64,000 bases of DNA from Pteria penguin (GCA_035048485.1 CM068589.1:8906024-8970023), one strand, 5' to 3'. Counted from the stretch's first letter, positions 20,856 to 32,140 are shown. The notes: generated by a model from the sequence alone, not told the origin. A program made the numbers and translations.

Positions 20856-21915
20856 TTATCCGATGGAAAGGATAGCAACGGATATATTGGGAGAATTACC
20901 TTTTACAGAGAAGGGGAACAAGTACATTTTAGTAGTTGCAGATTATTATACTAAATGGACAGAGAGTTTCCCAATGCCTAACATGGAGGCTCAAACTGTG
21001 GCCAGAATCATTGTTGATGAAGTCGTCACAAGGTTTGGTGTTCCTTCTATAATACACTCAGATCAAGGCACTCAGTTCGAGAGCAAGTTGTTTAAAGAAA
21101 TGTGTGGTCTACTCAATATTAAGAAAACACATACCACCCCTTATCATCCCCAATCGGACGGGATGGTAGAAAGATTTAATCGTACCTTGGTGACAATGTT
21201 AAGTAATTTCGTCAATGAAAATCACACAGACTGGGATAATCATTTGCCTTATGTTATGATGGCATACCGATCCGCCATACATGAAACAACGGGCTTCACC
21301 CCTAATTCCCTTATGTTAGGTAGAGAGGTTACAACTCCCTTGGATATTATGTATGAACTTCCAGCACCTTTAAAGAAAATTCCTCAAAACAAATGGTGTT
21401 GGATCTTGCAAGAACGCTTAGAAAATGCATTCAGGGTTGTTAGAAATCATGCAAGTAATGCTATGTTACGACAGAAACATTACCATGACCAAAAACTTCA
21501 TTGGGAAAAATTCAGGTCTGGGGATAGGGTATATGTTTACTTCCCAAGAACAAAAGTAGGGAAATCACCAAAGTTCACAAAATTTTGGAATGGCCCCTTT
21601 GTAGTAAAAGAGAAAAAGTCTGATGTGACATATTTGGTAGACTGTGGACGTCATGGTAATGACCAAGTAATTCATGTTGACAGAATCAGACGATTACATC
21701 CACAACAGTTAACTGGTGAAGATGATCTCACTGTACAGAATCCAGATAATATTGACAGCATAGATAGTTCCACTGATATGACGGTAGATACCAATAATGA
21801 ACAAGATGAAGAAAATGAAGTAACAGATTATTCAGATATGCCACAAGTTACTTATTCTAGGTCAGGTAGAGCTAGACAGGTTCCTGCCTGGTTGTCAGAT
21901 TATGATAGGTATTAA
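20850..21915 (+). pseudogene. Ty3/gypsy integrase core and C-terminus
   Basis: The first catalytic Asp is in ATDILGELPF, the second in IIHSDQGTQF, and the Glu in GMVERFNRT, after HTTPYHPQSD: a normal DD35E core. The C-terminal part (FRSGDRVYVYFPR, KFWNGPFVV, HVDRIRRLHP) is GPY/F-like, and the tail ends SGRARQVPAWLSDYDRY. The domain itself is unbroken, but it has no start of its own and belongs to the frameshifted polyprotein. Confidence 0.85.
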
Positions 21916-21939
21916 TTAACACAGTTTCTCATTGTAATT

Positions 21940-21949
21940 TGTAGTTAAG
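21940..21949 (+). promoter_or_regulatory. Probable splice acceptor before ORF3
   Basis: A pyrimidine-rich stretch (TTTCTCATTGTAATTTGTAG) ends at 21944, and TTAAG follows directly before ATG 21950. Together with the LTR donors it could give a spliced message for ORF3. Inference only. Confidence 0.4.
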
Positions 21950-22513
21950 ATGGTGAAGACAAAGCAGACAAAATATACTGGTAGCAGAAAATGTCCCATG
22001 TGCAACTATATTTGTCATGGTGATGAGCAGTTTTCACAACATCTAGTTAAGTGTGCTTCCACGGAATATCAATGTGAACATTGTAATTTCACATCACCAA
22101 AGCAGTTGAATGTTAAACGCCACATGAAACGGGCTCATGCAGGACTTACAGAACCATTGATCAAATTAGGGAGCAACAGTTCAGATCCTCAACCTGAGTC
22201 AGTTACAAGTACAGAGGACATTCATGTTGATGACAGTGATTCTTCAGAACAAGATTCAGACCACAATGTAAATGACGACCTTTATGTTGGTAGAATCATA
22301 CGGAAAGCTACCACACCCAGTATACCAGTAACCCCAAGGCAAAGTATATCATTATCATCTGTACATCATGCAGAAAAGAGATCAAGCGAGGATAAAGAAA
22401 CACAAACCAATGGAGGGATGAGAACAATTATTTCGAAGAAAATTAAGAAATACAGAGAAGGAGATATTGATGTGGAGGAAATCGAGGAGACACAGGAAGT
22501 GTTTCATATCTAA
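21950..22513 (+). CDS. ORF3: two-zinc-finger protein in the env position
   Basis: 187 codons from ATG 21950, 34 bp after the pol stop, ending TAA 22511-22513; unbroken, unlike pol. Finger 1 is C-x2-C-x12-H-x3-C (CPMC...QHLVKC) and finger 2 is C-x2-C-x12-H-x4-H (CEHC...RHMKRAH), six residues apart, at about residues 15-65. The rest is acidic and Ser-rich (DDSDSSEQDSD), with a basic patch (IISKKIKKYREGD) near the end. It has no signal peptide or membrane segment, so it is not an envelope. Nucleic-acid binding is likely from the fingers. The specific role (transcription, nuclear entry, host targeting) is unknown. Two adjacent fingers of C2HC and C2H2 type are unusual for a gypsy accessory ORF. 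Confidence 0.8.
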   Translation: MVKTKQTKYTGSRKCPMCNYICHGDEQFSQHLVKCASTEYQCEHCNFTSPKQLNVKRHMKRAHAGLTEPLIKLGSNSSDPQPESVTSTEDIHVDDSDSSEQDSDHNVNDDLYVGRIIRKATTPSIPVTPRQSISLSSVHHAEKRSSEDKETQTNGGMRTIISKKIKKYREGDIDVEEIEETQEVFHI

Positions 22514-22715
22514 ACCTGTTGTATTGCTTGTGATTAATATCTTCACATTTATGAGTTAAAACAAATCCCAGTGAACATTTTTTGTGACTATACGTACACT
22601 TTGTTTTGTGAGTCACTCATTGCACACTTTCTTCTTTAAGTTATTTGTTGTATTCCATTTATCATATCATTATTTTCTATTTTTATAGCTTATTTATTTT
22701 GATTCATTCGGGACG

Positions 22716-22738
22716 AATGTACCCAGAGGCGTGGGTAG
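22716..22738 (+). promoter_or_regulatory. Ty3/gypsy polypurine-like tract
   Basis: CCCAGAGGCGTGGGTAG lies directly against the 3' LTR start. It is purine-biased but interrupted, so the exact primer is uncertain. Confidence 0.4.
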
Positions 22739-23503
22739 TGTAATAAAAATATCCAGAACTTTAAGTATCATCTTGGTTTTTATTGTTATGCAATATCTAC
22801 TTCCTGTGGAACAGTCCATTTTTTATAAAATACCCCCATAATTGCTAAAATGGAACAACCCATCTACTATATAAAGAGCTGCTGACCAGAATCAAGTCAC
22901 TCTCTGGTAAGTGAGCATCAGGTAAGAAAAACAAGAGAAGAGGATCTAATAAGGTATTAATATATTAAAGGTCGATAAGGATTATTACTATATTACTATA
23001 TTATAAGGTTTAAATTGTGGCTAACAATAATTCCGCTTGTGTCTGTCATGTTGAAAGGTCAGTAGTGGCCTGCCATATTGACTGACACTTGGTAGGACAA
23101 AGTGAGGACGACCATTCAGATTATTACTTGTGGTTGACCAGAGTGGCAGCATAGTGTTCTGTCATGTTGAACAGCCAGTAGTGGCTCGACATATTGGCAG
23201 ACACTTTTGCATACCAGATTGGTGATCATAAGGTCGGCAAATCAGTAGGCGTCCTTTACGACAGTTAAATTACACAAAAGTTTTAAAGTTAACATTTTCA
23301 AGTTGTTATTGTTATTTTATCCAATCATTTTATGTACAGTTTAATTGCCTCATTTTATTATATGTATATAGTGATTCGTTTTACTTTGTTCATTTGAATA
23401 TATGTATATATTGACTAGTTATTTCTATCTCTGCATACAGAGACTTACCCACTGTTGTTAACCAAATAGGATAACAAAATAAAAATACCGCTCGCACGTT
23501 ACA
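22739..23503 (+). repeat. Ty3/gypsy 3' LTR
   Basis: 765 bp, identical to the 5' LTR except for two single-base deletions. Both lie in the second hairpin unit (23154-23204). TATA follows at 23504-23507. Confidence 0.92.
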
Positions 23504-23529
23504 TATACTAATCAGTTCAACCGATTTCA

Positions 23530-23995
23530 CAATTGCATACTGTAAATATCGACATTAAAAAGATTTTATCATATTAAAAGTAAAATTAAACCAGTTCGAT
23601 TTTTAAAATGAGTTCTCTAGATCGAGTTCTACCGGAAAGAAGGAAAACAGCTTTCATCTATAAATCGCCCCTATAAGTATTGATATTCTAATTGTAAATT
23701 TCGTAATTTATATGTAAATATCCGCATTTATAATATTAAAATGAAATTGAACCTGAAACAGATATCTAGGTTTCTTATCGTACCGATACGATCATTCCTT
23801 CAACCGTAAAAGCTAGAGTTCTCTACAGTTCTGGAAAAGAAAACCCGATCTAATCGATAATAACCACCATAAACACGGAAAATAATGATAAATTTGGTCA
23901 TACATAATGTATATATCTACATTTTATCACATTATTGTGAAATTAAACCAGTATGGTCATTCCTGTGGTTTTAAAAGCTAGAGTTCTCTAGGGTT
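23530..23995. repeat. Three diverged units of about 200 bp
   Basis: Each unit has AAATTRAACCWG and, after 15-80 bp, an AGTTCTCTA word (near 23590-23630, 23740-23840 and 23937-24000). They are old tandem copies with no coding signal. Confidence 0.5.
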
Positions 23996-24295
23996 CTCTG
24001 GGGTGCTCTAGATTTCTCTATTTAGGTTTACAAAATGGTGGCGCATTTTCAGAGGCCCAAGTACAACAATACAAAGCTAGCAGTTCTAATATACCATATT
24101 ATTATAAACTGCTTTTACCTAATGGTTTTAAATTTAATGATGAAAATAATATTCTTTCGGCCCCTGTTTATTTCGCTCGAACTTTCGTTGTCAATGTCTT
24201 AAGGTGCCAGTTGGTCAATTGGTTTTTAAGTCGTTTTCAGGTTTTCACATGTTTGTCAAGATCGTTATGCAAAAATTCAAATGATTTTTTAATAG

Positions 24296-24366
24296 GTACT
24301 TTGGAGCTTTACAAGGGATTGAAAAGAATGTATTCTTCGTGATTCTACTTCTTACGATAGAAACTG
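24296..24366 (+). CDS. Candidate signal-peptide exon of the Ig receptor gene
   Basis: After ...TTTTTTAATAG|, an open frame reads YFGALQGIEKN and then the hydrophobic run VFFVILLLTIET. It ends at a good donor, ACTG|GTAAGA, in phase 1. The Ig exon at 33095 needs phase 1, and joining makes an Ala, giving the typical cleavage context ...IETA|SQ. No in-frame ATG is present, so a further 5' exon would be needed. The 8.7-kb intron is long but similar to the next one. This is an inference from phase and hydrophobicity; chance cannot be excluded. Confidence 0.35.
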
Positions 24367-26360
24367 GTAAGAAACCCTGCTGAAATTGAATTATTTGAAA
24401 AACACTTAACAGTATGTTTATAAGACATTTATACAATAAACATGTACTAGCATGCTTGGAAAACTCCAACATTCTCAGTATAGTTCATGTGAAGAAGTAT
24501 GTTGAAAATGGAAATACAACCATGCATTAACAAATTTAAAGGTAAACCCTTACAAAAGTACACCTATACTGTAGATAATACTTGAGATCAGTTTTAGTAG
24601 ACCCTTGTTCTGATGTATTGTGATTGCTACCTTTAAATATTTAAATGATCAATACATGTTTGAAATTTATGTGTCTTTCTGTGTAGTGATATTAAGAATA
24701 TATATTGAGTGTCTTGTATAGACATGTTTACAGGCATAAATTTCTGTAAACACGTAGCGCTTGTCAAAGTTGGTGTAATTAGACCTTAGTTCGTAAAATA
24801 TGTTATTTATAATTAAACAGCTAAGTTGGTCTATGATTTGCAATAAAGAAATGCAAGACTCGAGGGTATTATATTTCTCACCTAAGACCCCGCCTGGAGT
24901 ATGCCTTTTGTGAATGGACATGACAATCAACGTCACTGCGGAAGTTCTATGGTCGTTGCGGAACTCCCATTTCACAATATGAAATCGAGGCTTTAAATGA
25001 TACTCTAGACTGAGACCGATCCCGATCACTTTACACAGATTTCTATACTAGAAGGTTACCTACTTTGACCTCTCCAGATATATATATATATATATAGATT
25101 AGTGTTAAATCTAGGGTTCAAAAAGGGCACACAAATTTCTCCATCAAAAGGGCACCTTTTAACGTGGTATTTGGTAAAAAGGGCACATAATTTAGCAACT
25201 TTTGTCACCAAATGTATTTAAAAATTTAGTTTAAAATTGCATTATTTCATTGTTGTACTAACTTAGATGATATTTGAAATTGTAAAATATAATTCCTCTT
25301 GATATTGATAAATTTCATGTAATTTGCAACACCTACCATTGTTTTTTAATTTTTTTTTATTCTATTTCCAGCTTGTCTTCAAAATAAATTCCTTTTCACA
25401 GTTGTAGGAACTATAACTTAATATATGTTACAATTACAGTATTGCTATCATTAAATGCTTTTGACTATTGCATTAATTCCCAATTTGTAAACCTTATATA
25501 CTGTTTCATGTTCTTGTAAATTAATTTAAACTTCTCCTAGAGCGGCACTGCTTCTTCTGTCTATTACTGGCAAAATGAGATACTGCAAGTTTTACAATTG
25601 TACCATAGACAGTCTTTACATGTATCATTATTTTTTACATATTAACTTAAATATTTGAATTGCATGCCTTTATTTTAGCTGAAAAGATGGTGTTATTTAA
25701 GAAAATGTAATGTGGGATCTAGAAGTATGCATATCATATGCAGAAGGACTTATAGACAAGTTTATATGTCCTTGATGTGCAATTGTAATTTCTAGGTAGA
25801 AATAAATTTTTAAATTAACCTGACCAATATTTTGATGAATATAAAGAAAACAATTTGCTACTAACAAAACAAAAAGTTCTCTCAGCCTCCCCCATCCACC
25901 CAATTTTCCTTCACCAATAAATTCCTGGATCTACTTCATCAGAGACATAATACATATATATATATATATATATGTGTATATATGTCTCTGGCTACATGTT
26001 GGAAGTGTGATTGATGTTTGAATGATTCAAAGTCAAAATCTTAATGGAAATTGCTGGAAGCATTAATGGGAAATGTAAAGTGTATCTGTCCCCTTTACCT
26101 TATTAGTTACTTTTGTGACTGCTTTATATGACGATCTTTGTAAATAAATTGCTGGCCCGAGAGATTGTCTCAGTTCAAAGTACTAAAGTAATAACTATAT
26201 ATAAGTTCCTGGTAATGGTAATAATTAATAACGGTTAATGTTCATTCACATTTATTGACTTACTGATAGTAAATATTCTATTGATTCTAGAAATACTAAA
26301 AAGTCAAGTTTTATATTTATAATCAGTTATGTTGTTCAGTTCTTTGATCGAAAAAAAACG
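24367..26360. other. Noncoding; possible first intron of the Ig gene
   Basis: Contains three AAAAGGGCAC words at about 25120-25195, a TA run at 25077-25096 and a 51-bp palindrome (25940-25990). The longest minus-strand frame (to about 25029) has no recognisable domain. Confidence 0.4.
25940..25990. repeat. 51-bp palindrome, CAGAGACATA...TATGTCTCTG
   Basis: The arms of about 10 exact bases extend into an alternating TA/TG core. It resembles the palindromes at 881 and 1287 in layout (CRGRGACRTA ends around a TA-rich centre), but no flanking duplication is evident. Confidence 0.5.
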
Positions 26361-26478
26361 ACACGTCTCATGTGCGGATCCAGAAATTTTTGTCAGAGAG
26401 GGTCCAACCAAAAAAGGTAAATTTTTCTCTTAGACCGGGGGGGGGGGGGGTCCAACCCCCAAAATGCCCAAATATTAC

Positions 26479-26516
<38 letters not shown>

Positions 26517-27705
26517 ATTGTGATCAATCACCGTCCGTCGTCTGTCGTCCGTCGTTAACTTTTCACATTTTCGACTTCTTCTCCAGAACCACTGAACAGA
26601 ATTTGATGAAACTTTATAAGCATGTAGTACTCATGGTCCCCTACAAGTGTTGTTGTTTTTCGTCCGGATTCATCAACAGGTGGCGCCACCACAGGCAAAA
26701 GTAGGTCAAAGAGGGTACCCTCCTTTGACAAACTTCTTCTTCAGACCGGGGGCATACAGAGACAAACCGAATGCATAGGAATGATCTAGAGGGATGTGTG
26801 AAGAAGTGTTGTTATTTTTGGTTCCGTTCCGAAATCAAATTTTTGACGTTTTTTTGTACTTGGTAGTTTTAATGCAGAAAAGAGGTATTTTTTTCTTTTA
26901 GTAAACATTGATGCATTAATTTGGTTTAATTTGATCATTTTGATGGTAAGAAATACTACTGCGAAGAAAATTTTTCAATATTTTATGTTTTGGATTTTTT
27001 ATGAATTTTTTAAGACTTTCAAGAAAAAGGGGGGGGGTGGGATAATGGTGTAAACATTTCACAGTTTGAACTTTTTCTTCGGAACCACTTGCTGGAATTC
27101 AATGAAACTTGGCATGCATCAAATACTTAAGGTCCCCGACAAATTTGGTCATCTTTGTCAGGATCCATGAACAGGTGGCACCACCACAGACAAAAGTAGG
27201 TCACAGAGGGTACCCTCCTTTGACATACTTCTTATTCAGATCGGGTGCATACAGCGACAAACCGACTGCATAGGAATGATTTAGAGGCATATGGGAAGAA
27301 GTGTTGATATTTTTGGTTCCATTCCGAAATCAAATTTTTGACGTTTTTTCATTTTTATTTTGGACTTTGTTATTTTAATGCATTAAAGAGTTATTATTTT
27401 TTTTTTAGTAAACATTGATGCATTCATTTGGTTTCATTTAATCATTTCTATGGTAAGGAATGCTGGTGCGAAGGAATTTTTTCAATATCTCGATTTTTGA
27501 ATTTTTTATGAATTTTTTAAGACTTCCAAGAAAAGGGGGGGGGGGGGGGCACAATTTTTCATATCATCAACTTGATCATCTAGCTGTTCAGGTGAGCGAT
27601 ATAGGCCCATTTGGGCCTCTTGTTTGGTACAATTTTCGGATTCCAGGGGGGGGGGTCCAGACCACCCTACCCCCCCCCTGTATCCGCGCATGCGTCTGAT
27701 AGTAT
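26360..27705. mobile_element. G-rich MITE split by an AGCTCACC-family copy
   Basis: The left part (GTGCGGATCCAGAAATTTTTG...G14-TCCAACCCCC, about 26370-26480) and right part (TTTTCGGATTCCAG-G10-TCCAG...TATCCGCGCATGCG, about 27630-27695) are inverted relatives. They form the two ends of one older element into which 26486-27625 was inserted. Confidence 0.45.
26486..27625. repeat. AGCTCACC-family dispersed repeat, copy A
   Basis: Starts with the hairpin AGCTCACCTGAGCC...GGCTCAAGTGAGCT and a CCGTCGT minisatellite. Two related modules of about 490 bp follow (each with GGTGGCRCCACCACAG, a GGGTACCCTCCTTTGACA block and a poly-G patch). It ends with TCAGGTGAGC, the hairpin GGCCCATTTGGGCC and TCTTGTTT. 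AGCTCACCTGA and TCAGGTGAGC are inverted subterminal repeats. There is no protein; short frames inside are not genes. The design resembles non-autonomous Helentron-like (HINE/DINE/pearl) elements; that class assignment is my inference. Confidence 0.75.
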
Positions 27706-28540
27706 GAATACACTTTGTGAGTTTTTAGCTCCTCTTGTTGCAACTACCCATGTTGATATTGTTGTATCAAATGATAAAAGATAATCTGAAATATCATTTT
27801 CGCCTGAATTACTCAACAGTGTTCAAAATTATCAGAGGAAATGTGGAGAGTAGATCCTAAATATTTGGTGTCAAATTGAGAAAATTAGTTAAATGATATT
27901 AAGTAAGACATTTAAAATGGGTAGTTTTTGTTTATATTAGTGAAGCTTCTAAGCGATCGTGACCGGCTACGTAAACCAAATCGGAAATAAGATATTCAGA
28001 GACGACATATTAATTACATTCACTTTTCAATTAATGTTATACTTTTCGTATAATCCTAGAATAATTGCTTTTAAGGGACAAACACCTTTAATTTTCTTTA
28101 ATGTCTGGCTGAAAACAGATGTGAATTTGGCCTGCAAAATTATTATTTCGGCATTCAGACAACCTTGTCAAGCCCTGTTCGTGTACAGATGTATCCTAAT
28201 CTGAATTGAAGAAGGTAACAATGATTGGCATCCCCAATTAACACCCGAAAAGTAGCAGGCAGTGCAGTACACTGATATTTAGCGGGTCAAACAGCTGACT
28301 TTGACAATTACGTAATGTGTTACGTAAAGTGTTAAAGAGGGCATGTACGAAGCGACATTCGTAATACACTTGCACTGTAAATAACGATCTTTTTGAGGGT
28401 TTCATATTACGTGAATGAAGATCGATCTTCTTTAGTCTCATAAAATAATAACTTAGGGAAAATAAGGGCATGGCGCTGAGAAAAAGGGCTTTCCTGAAAT
28501 CCTGAATCCGCCACTAAAATGGTAAAATGATTACATACTT
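27706..28540. other. Noncoding spacer
   Basis: No domain-bearing frame. An 81-codon plus-strand frame at 27959-28204 has no start context or recognisable motif. Confidence 0.4.
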
Positions 28541-28544
28541 AAAA

Positions 28545-29629
28545 TCAGCAAAGCCGACTCTCGGGACTTTTGAGTCCTTTGATTAACTTCTGCTGTTATA
28601 CCACATGAAAGATTTTAATGAAACATGGTAAACTTGAAGTACTACAGGTACTCTATCAACTTTGTACATTTCTTCCAAATTGGTCAAATGCTCAGGTGAG
28701 CTATAGTCATAGTGCGCCATCCGTCGTCGTACTTCGTCCATCTGTGGTTAACTTTTTCACATTTTTGACTTCTTCTCTGGAACCGCATTGCAGATTTGGT
28801 ACAAACTTTGTATATATAATGTACTTAAGTTCCCCTACTAAGATTGTGTTCGGGATCCAGATTCCCTCAGGGGTGATTTCGTATGGACAATTGTGATAAT
28901 AATTATAGTAAGGAATGCTACTTTGAAATAATTTTGTCAATATCTCAATTTTTGGATTTTCTGTGAATTTTTTAAGACTTTCAAATGAGGGTGTATAGGG
29001 ACAATTCTTCACATTTTTAACTTCTGCTGTTATACCACATGAAAGATTTTAATGAAACATGGTATACATGGAGTACATTAGGTCCTCTATCAATATTTAC
29101 ATTTCATCCAAATTGGTCAACCAATGGTGCCAACATGTTGAAAAACTAGGTCTCACAATGGTACATACACCACTTGGTAATTAAAATATGGAGAGTAGCA
29201 GTTCAAATCCAGCTGTGGTCAAAAATTTTTTTTTTTTCATTTCTTTTCACATCTAAAGTTTTTAGATGTTTCATAACACTCAACATATGAAATTAAGCCA
29301 TTTTAAGTTGGACAATATTTGAAACAATTTTTGTACATGACTGAGACTTGAAGTCAATCAACAAAAGGCCCCATCTAAAGAAAATGACAAATTTGTTGCC
29401 CTGAATCACATCTGGCAGAGACAAAGTAAATGCTTAATATCAAAATCAACTGCAGGGATATGCAAAAAACTGTTGTTTTTCATTTTGGTCTTAAATAAAA
29501 TTTTACATATTTTCAATATTTGTTTTGAATTAGTCACATTAATGCAAAAATAAATATCTTCTTCCTTCCTGCATGACTGATAATCTAGGTACTCAGGTGA
29601 GCAATATAGGCCCAATTGGGCCTCTTGTT
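28545..29629. repeat. AGCTCACC-family dispersed repeat, copy B (rearranged)
   Basis: Shares the modules TTAACTTCTGCTGTTATACCACATGAAAG and GGTTCAAATCCAGCTGTGGTC with the other copies and the full 3' end (ACTCAGGTGAGC...GGCCCAATTGGGCCTCTTGTT). The 5' cap is replaced by an AAAGCCGACTC...TTTTGAGTCC segment also seen at 39125-39890 in copy C. Confidence 0.65.
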
Positions 29630-30470
29630 GTTTCAAATTTTTGAGATACATGTTTATCAAAGAAATGTCCCTTAGCTATAACTTTTTCGCCTCTCTGTTA
29701 CAGTAAAAATCTGTTTATTTTTGTAGGGCTCGTCTGAAAATATATCAGATGAGAATTAAGAAAAAAAATGAAGGTGTATGGCTAGTATTTTCAATATTGG
29801 TCATACTCGATTCTTACATTGAAGCTCTACTTTTGTCATGCATTTTATACTATGTGATGAATACTCCACACTTAACATTATCTGGGCGTTCCTCTTTCAC
29901 TCTCCGAAAAACACTTGCTTTAAATTAAATGCCAAGTTTGCATATCAATATTCATCTGATGCATAATGAAAAATTAGATAATTGTATTCATTTGTTATAC
30001 ATATAGAACTAATGTTCATCACTGCAATTCCGGGACGGACAACAGGTTTTTAAATGAAGGTGGGGGTTCCCTCCAATTTTTGTTCTACTTGCTTATGAAG
30101 GGGAAGGGTTCCAATAAATGGACACATAGCTTTTTAAGACTTAAACGTAATTTTAACTAGAGAGAGAGGGGGGAGGGGGGGGGGGGTGTGTTAAAATAAT
30201 TCATTTCAACTGATTGATTTCATGCTATATTCCACCTGCGGATCTAGCGCCACCTTTGCCAGAGATAAGGGGCGAAATTTGCCGATTTTGACTGAACTTG
30301 TCCAACAAAGTTTTATGTAAACTTTTGATGACTGCCGGGAGAAGGGAGGGATGCCTTGGCCTTTCGCACAACTGCAGTTGTATGCAGCCGATTATGAAGT
30401 AAAAGAAACATATTGACACAATTCATACTGCATTATTCATTTTTAACAACGTTCATTTTCATATTTTTCA
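29630..30470. other. Noncoding; repeat debris
   Basis: A G-run near 30169-30186 and CTGCGGATCTAGCGCCACC (about 30236) look like ends of degenerate MITEs. No gene seen. Confidence 0.4.
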
Positions 30471-30483
30471 AGTCTATCTTATC

Positions 30484-30486
30484 CCC

Positions 30487-30507
<21 letters not shown>
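30484..30507. repeat. Poly-C tract followed by poly-A
   Basis: About 24 C followed by 11 A. Confidence 0.9.
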
Positions 30508-30517
<10 letters not shown>

Positions 30518-30714
30518 ACCTATAACATCATGAATTCATTCATGAGTACGTTTATTTTTGGTTTGTTGATTCATGATTAAACTTACAAATATTCCTAAAA
30601 TTCATACCCAGTAGAATACAAACAATATTAAATCAACAGATAAAGTTATATATACCCATTAAAACCCACACACAAATCCCCGGGCGTACTTTTCTTTCCC
30701 GGGCTGTTTTTAGC

Positions 30715-30801
30715 ATGACCATGTATCGCTATTCGTTCTTCCCAGACACCATCAGAAAATGGAACACTCTAGACCACCTGCAACCAGCAATCAACATCTA
30801 G
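30715..30801 (+). pseudogene. LINE ORF2 extreme C-terminus fragment
   Basis: Reads TMYRYSFFPDTIRKWNTLDH, then a stop. The pattern Y-S-F-F-P-x-T-I-x-x-W-N-x-L is the common C-terminal signature of RTE/CR1-like LINE polymerases. No RT precedes it, so this is a 5'-truncated copy. A 3' UTR may follow to about 30990. Confidence 0.6.
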
Positions 30802-30999
30802 AAGTACATCATGTTTTTAACCGCACCGTTTCTATTATATTTTTAACCTGTAATGGAAGGTTCTGCCAACCCTCGCAACCCTTTTATAAAAGTACGCAAA
30901 TAAGTCAAGACGGAAAGTATTTCAAAGGAAGAAGAAGCGTTTGCACAGCGAAATTGCAACCTATAACCCAATAAACAGAGACATAGATTTGTCTCTGCC

Positions 31000-32140
31000 C
31001 ATACATGAACATTTAACTCACTCTATCATAGTGATTTCTTTTCCAAATAAGGTCTATAACTTCTGCTAGCTGCCGTTTATTTTTCTGCAAACGCGACAAT
31101 ACAGTATTCTCATTTGACGTCAGATCTCGCAGAACACTCGTGACACTTCAGCAGCTGACGCATTTTTGTAAAGAAAAACAAGATGCAACTTCGTCACGAA
31201 TTAGCAAAGTCGCGTTCGTCGAGATCTGAAGTCATACTCTAAATAAGTACTGTAGTGGCTATTTACACGACGGTCGGTTACCTAAAGTGATATGGCTATT
31301 TACACGACGGTCATGTACCTAAAATGACATTGGTATTTATACGACCGTTGTGTTACTTATACATAGATTGCCTAAGTAGAATACGGGTACATAGCCCATA
31401 CCTGTGAGGTGCCTTCTTTCTCGCAAAGTAACGGATTTAGAGTAAAACCCGAGGTTGCCCGGAAGACTTTTCGTTAACTATTCCTGTTATATGGGGCTGG
31501 GGGTATTTTGATGAAATTTGGTACAAAAGAAAACACTATATAGAAATTTGCATATTAAACAGGTTGGGCACAACCCTCTAAGGAGAGACATTCCTTGTTT
31601 AGAGAGGCATTTTGCTGGCATTTAAAAGATGTCTGTCTAAAGAGCGATGTTTTCAATCTTAATGCATGAGCTCCCAAGAACTAAAAAAATAACTGTGGCC
31701 TGAAATTTAAAATCGCACATTTACAGAATAGATCTATACTGAACAATGTTTGCAAAAGATGTTGACCTGTAGGAAGTACTGTACAGTTTTCAAGCTTGAT
31801 GGTGCAAAACTTCTGCAGGTATAAACACAAAAACGGTTGATAGAAATTCCAAACATTTCTTACAAATATTGTTTGGGATACGCAAAGAAGATCAGTTACC
31901 CTACAAACAATTGAAGAAGAAAATTGAACTATTTTACTATTATCAAAGGTGATATAAATTTACCAAGAGTTACTGAAATCCTTTGGTCTTACTGGCAAAA
32001 CCAATTAAAATTGAGAATGTCTGACAAGTTTGCGCACTACGTCGGTCATTGTGACCGGTAAACTCTCAAAGAGCAAAATGCACTTTTGCAATTCTGATCC
32101 CGATAAAATCTTGACTAAATCTTACTATGTAAGTATGTTA
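31000..32140. other. Noncoding, with a 37-bp tandem repeat
   Basis: TGGCTATTTACACGACGGTC plus an ACCTAAARTGAYA tail recurs three times at about 31257-31365. Otherwise no gene or RNA seen. Confidence 0.5.

Larger units (their letters stand above)
16036..23503 (+). mobile_element. Ty3/gypsy LTR retrotransposon with extra zinc-finger ORF
   Basis: 7,468 bp, flanked by the 4-bp duplication TATA (16032-16035 and 23504-23507). The LTRs (767 and 765 bp) differ only by two single-base indels, so integration is very recent. Order: LTR, tRNA-Leu-type primer site, gag-protease, RT, RNase H, integrase, an intact extra ORF, purine tract, LTR. Pol carries several one-base frameshifts and an altered RT catalytic residue, so this copy is probably not autonomous. 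A stretch of the integrase C-terminus (VIHVDRIRRLHP) fits a GPY/F-type module; I saw no chromodomain. Confidence 0.92.

Noticed and set aside
22739..23503. Independent solo LTR
   Set aside because: It pairs with 16036-16802 around one element and shares its TATA duplication.
24667..25029. 120-codon minus-strand frame
   Set aside because: No domain, no coding-like composition; probably chance in a noncoding intron.
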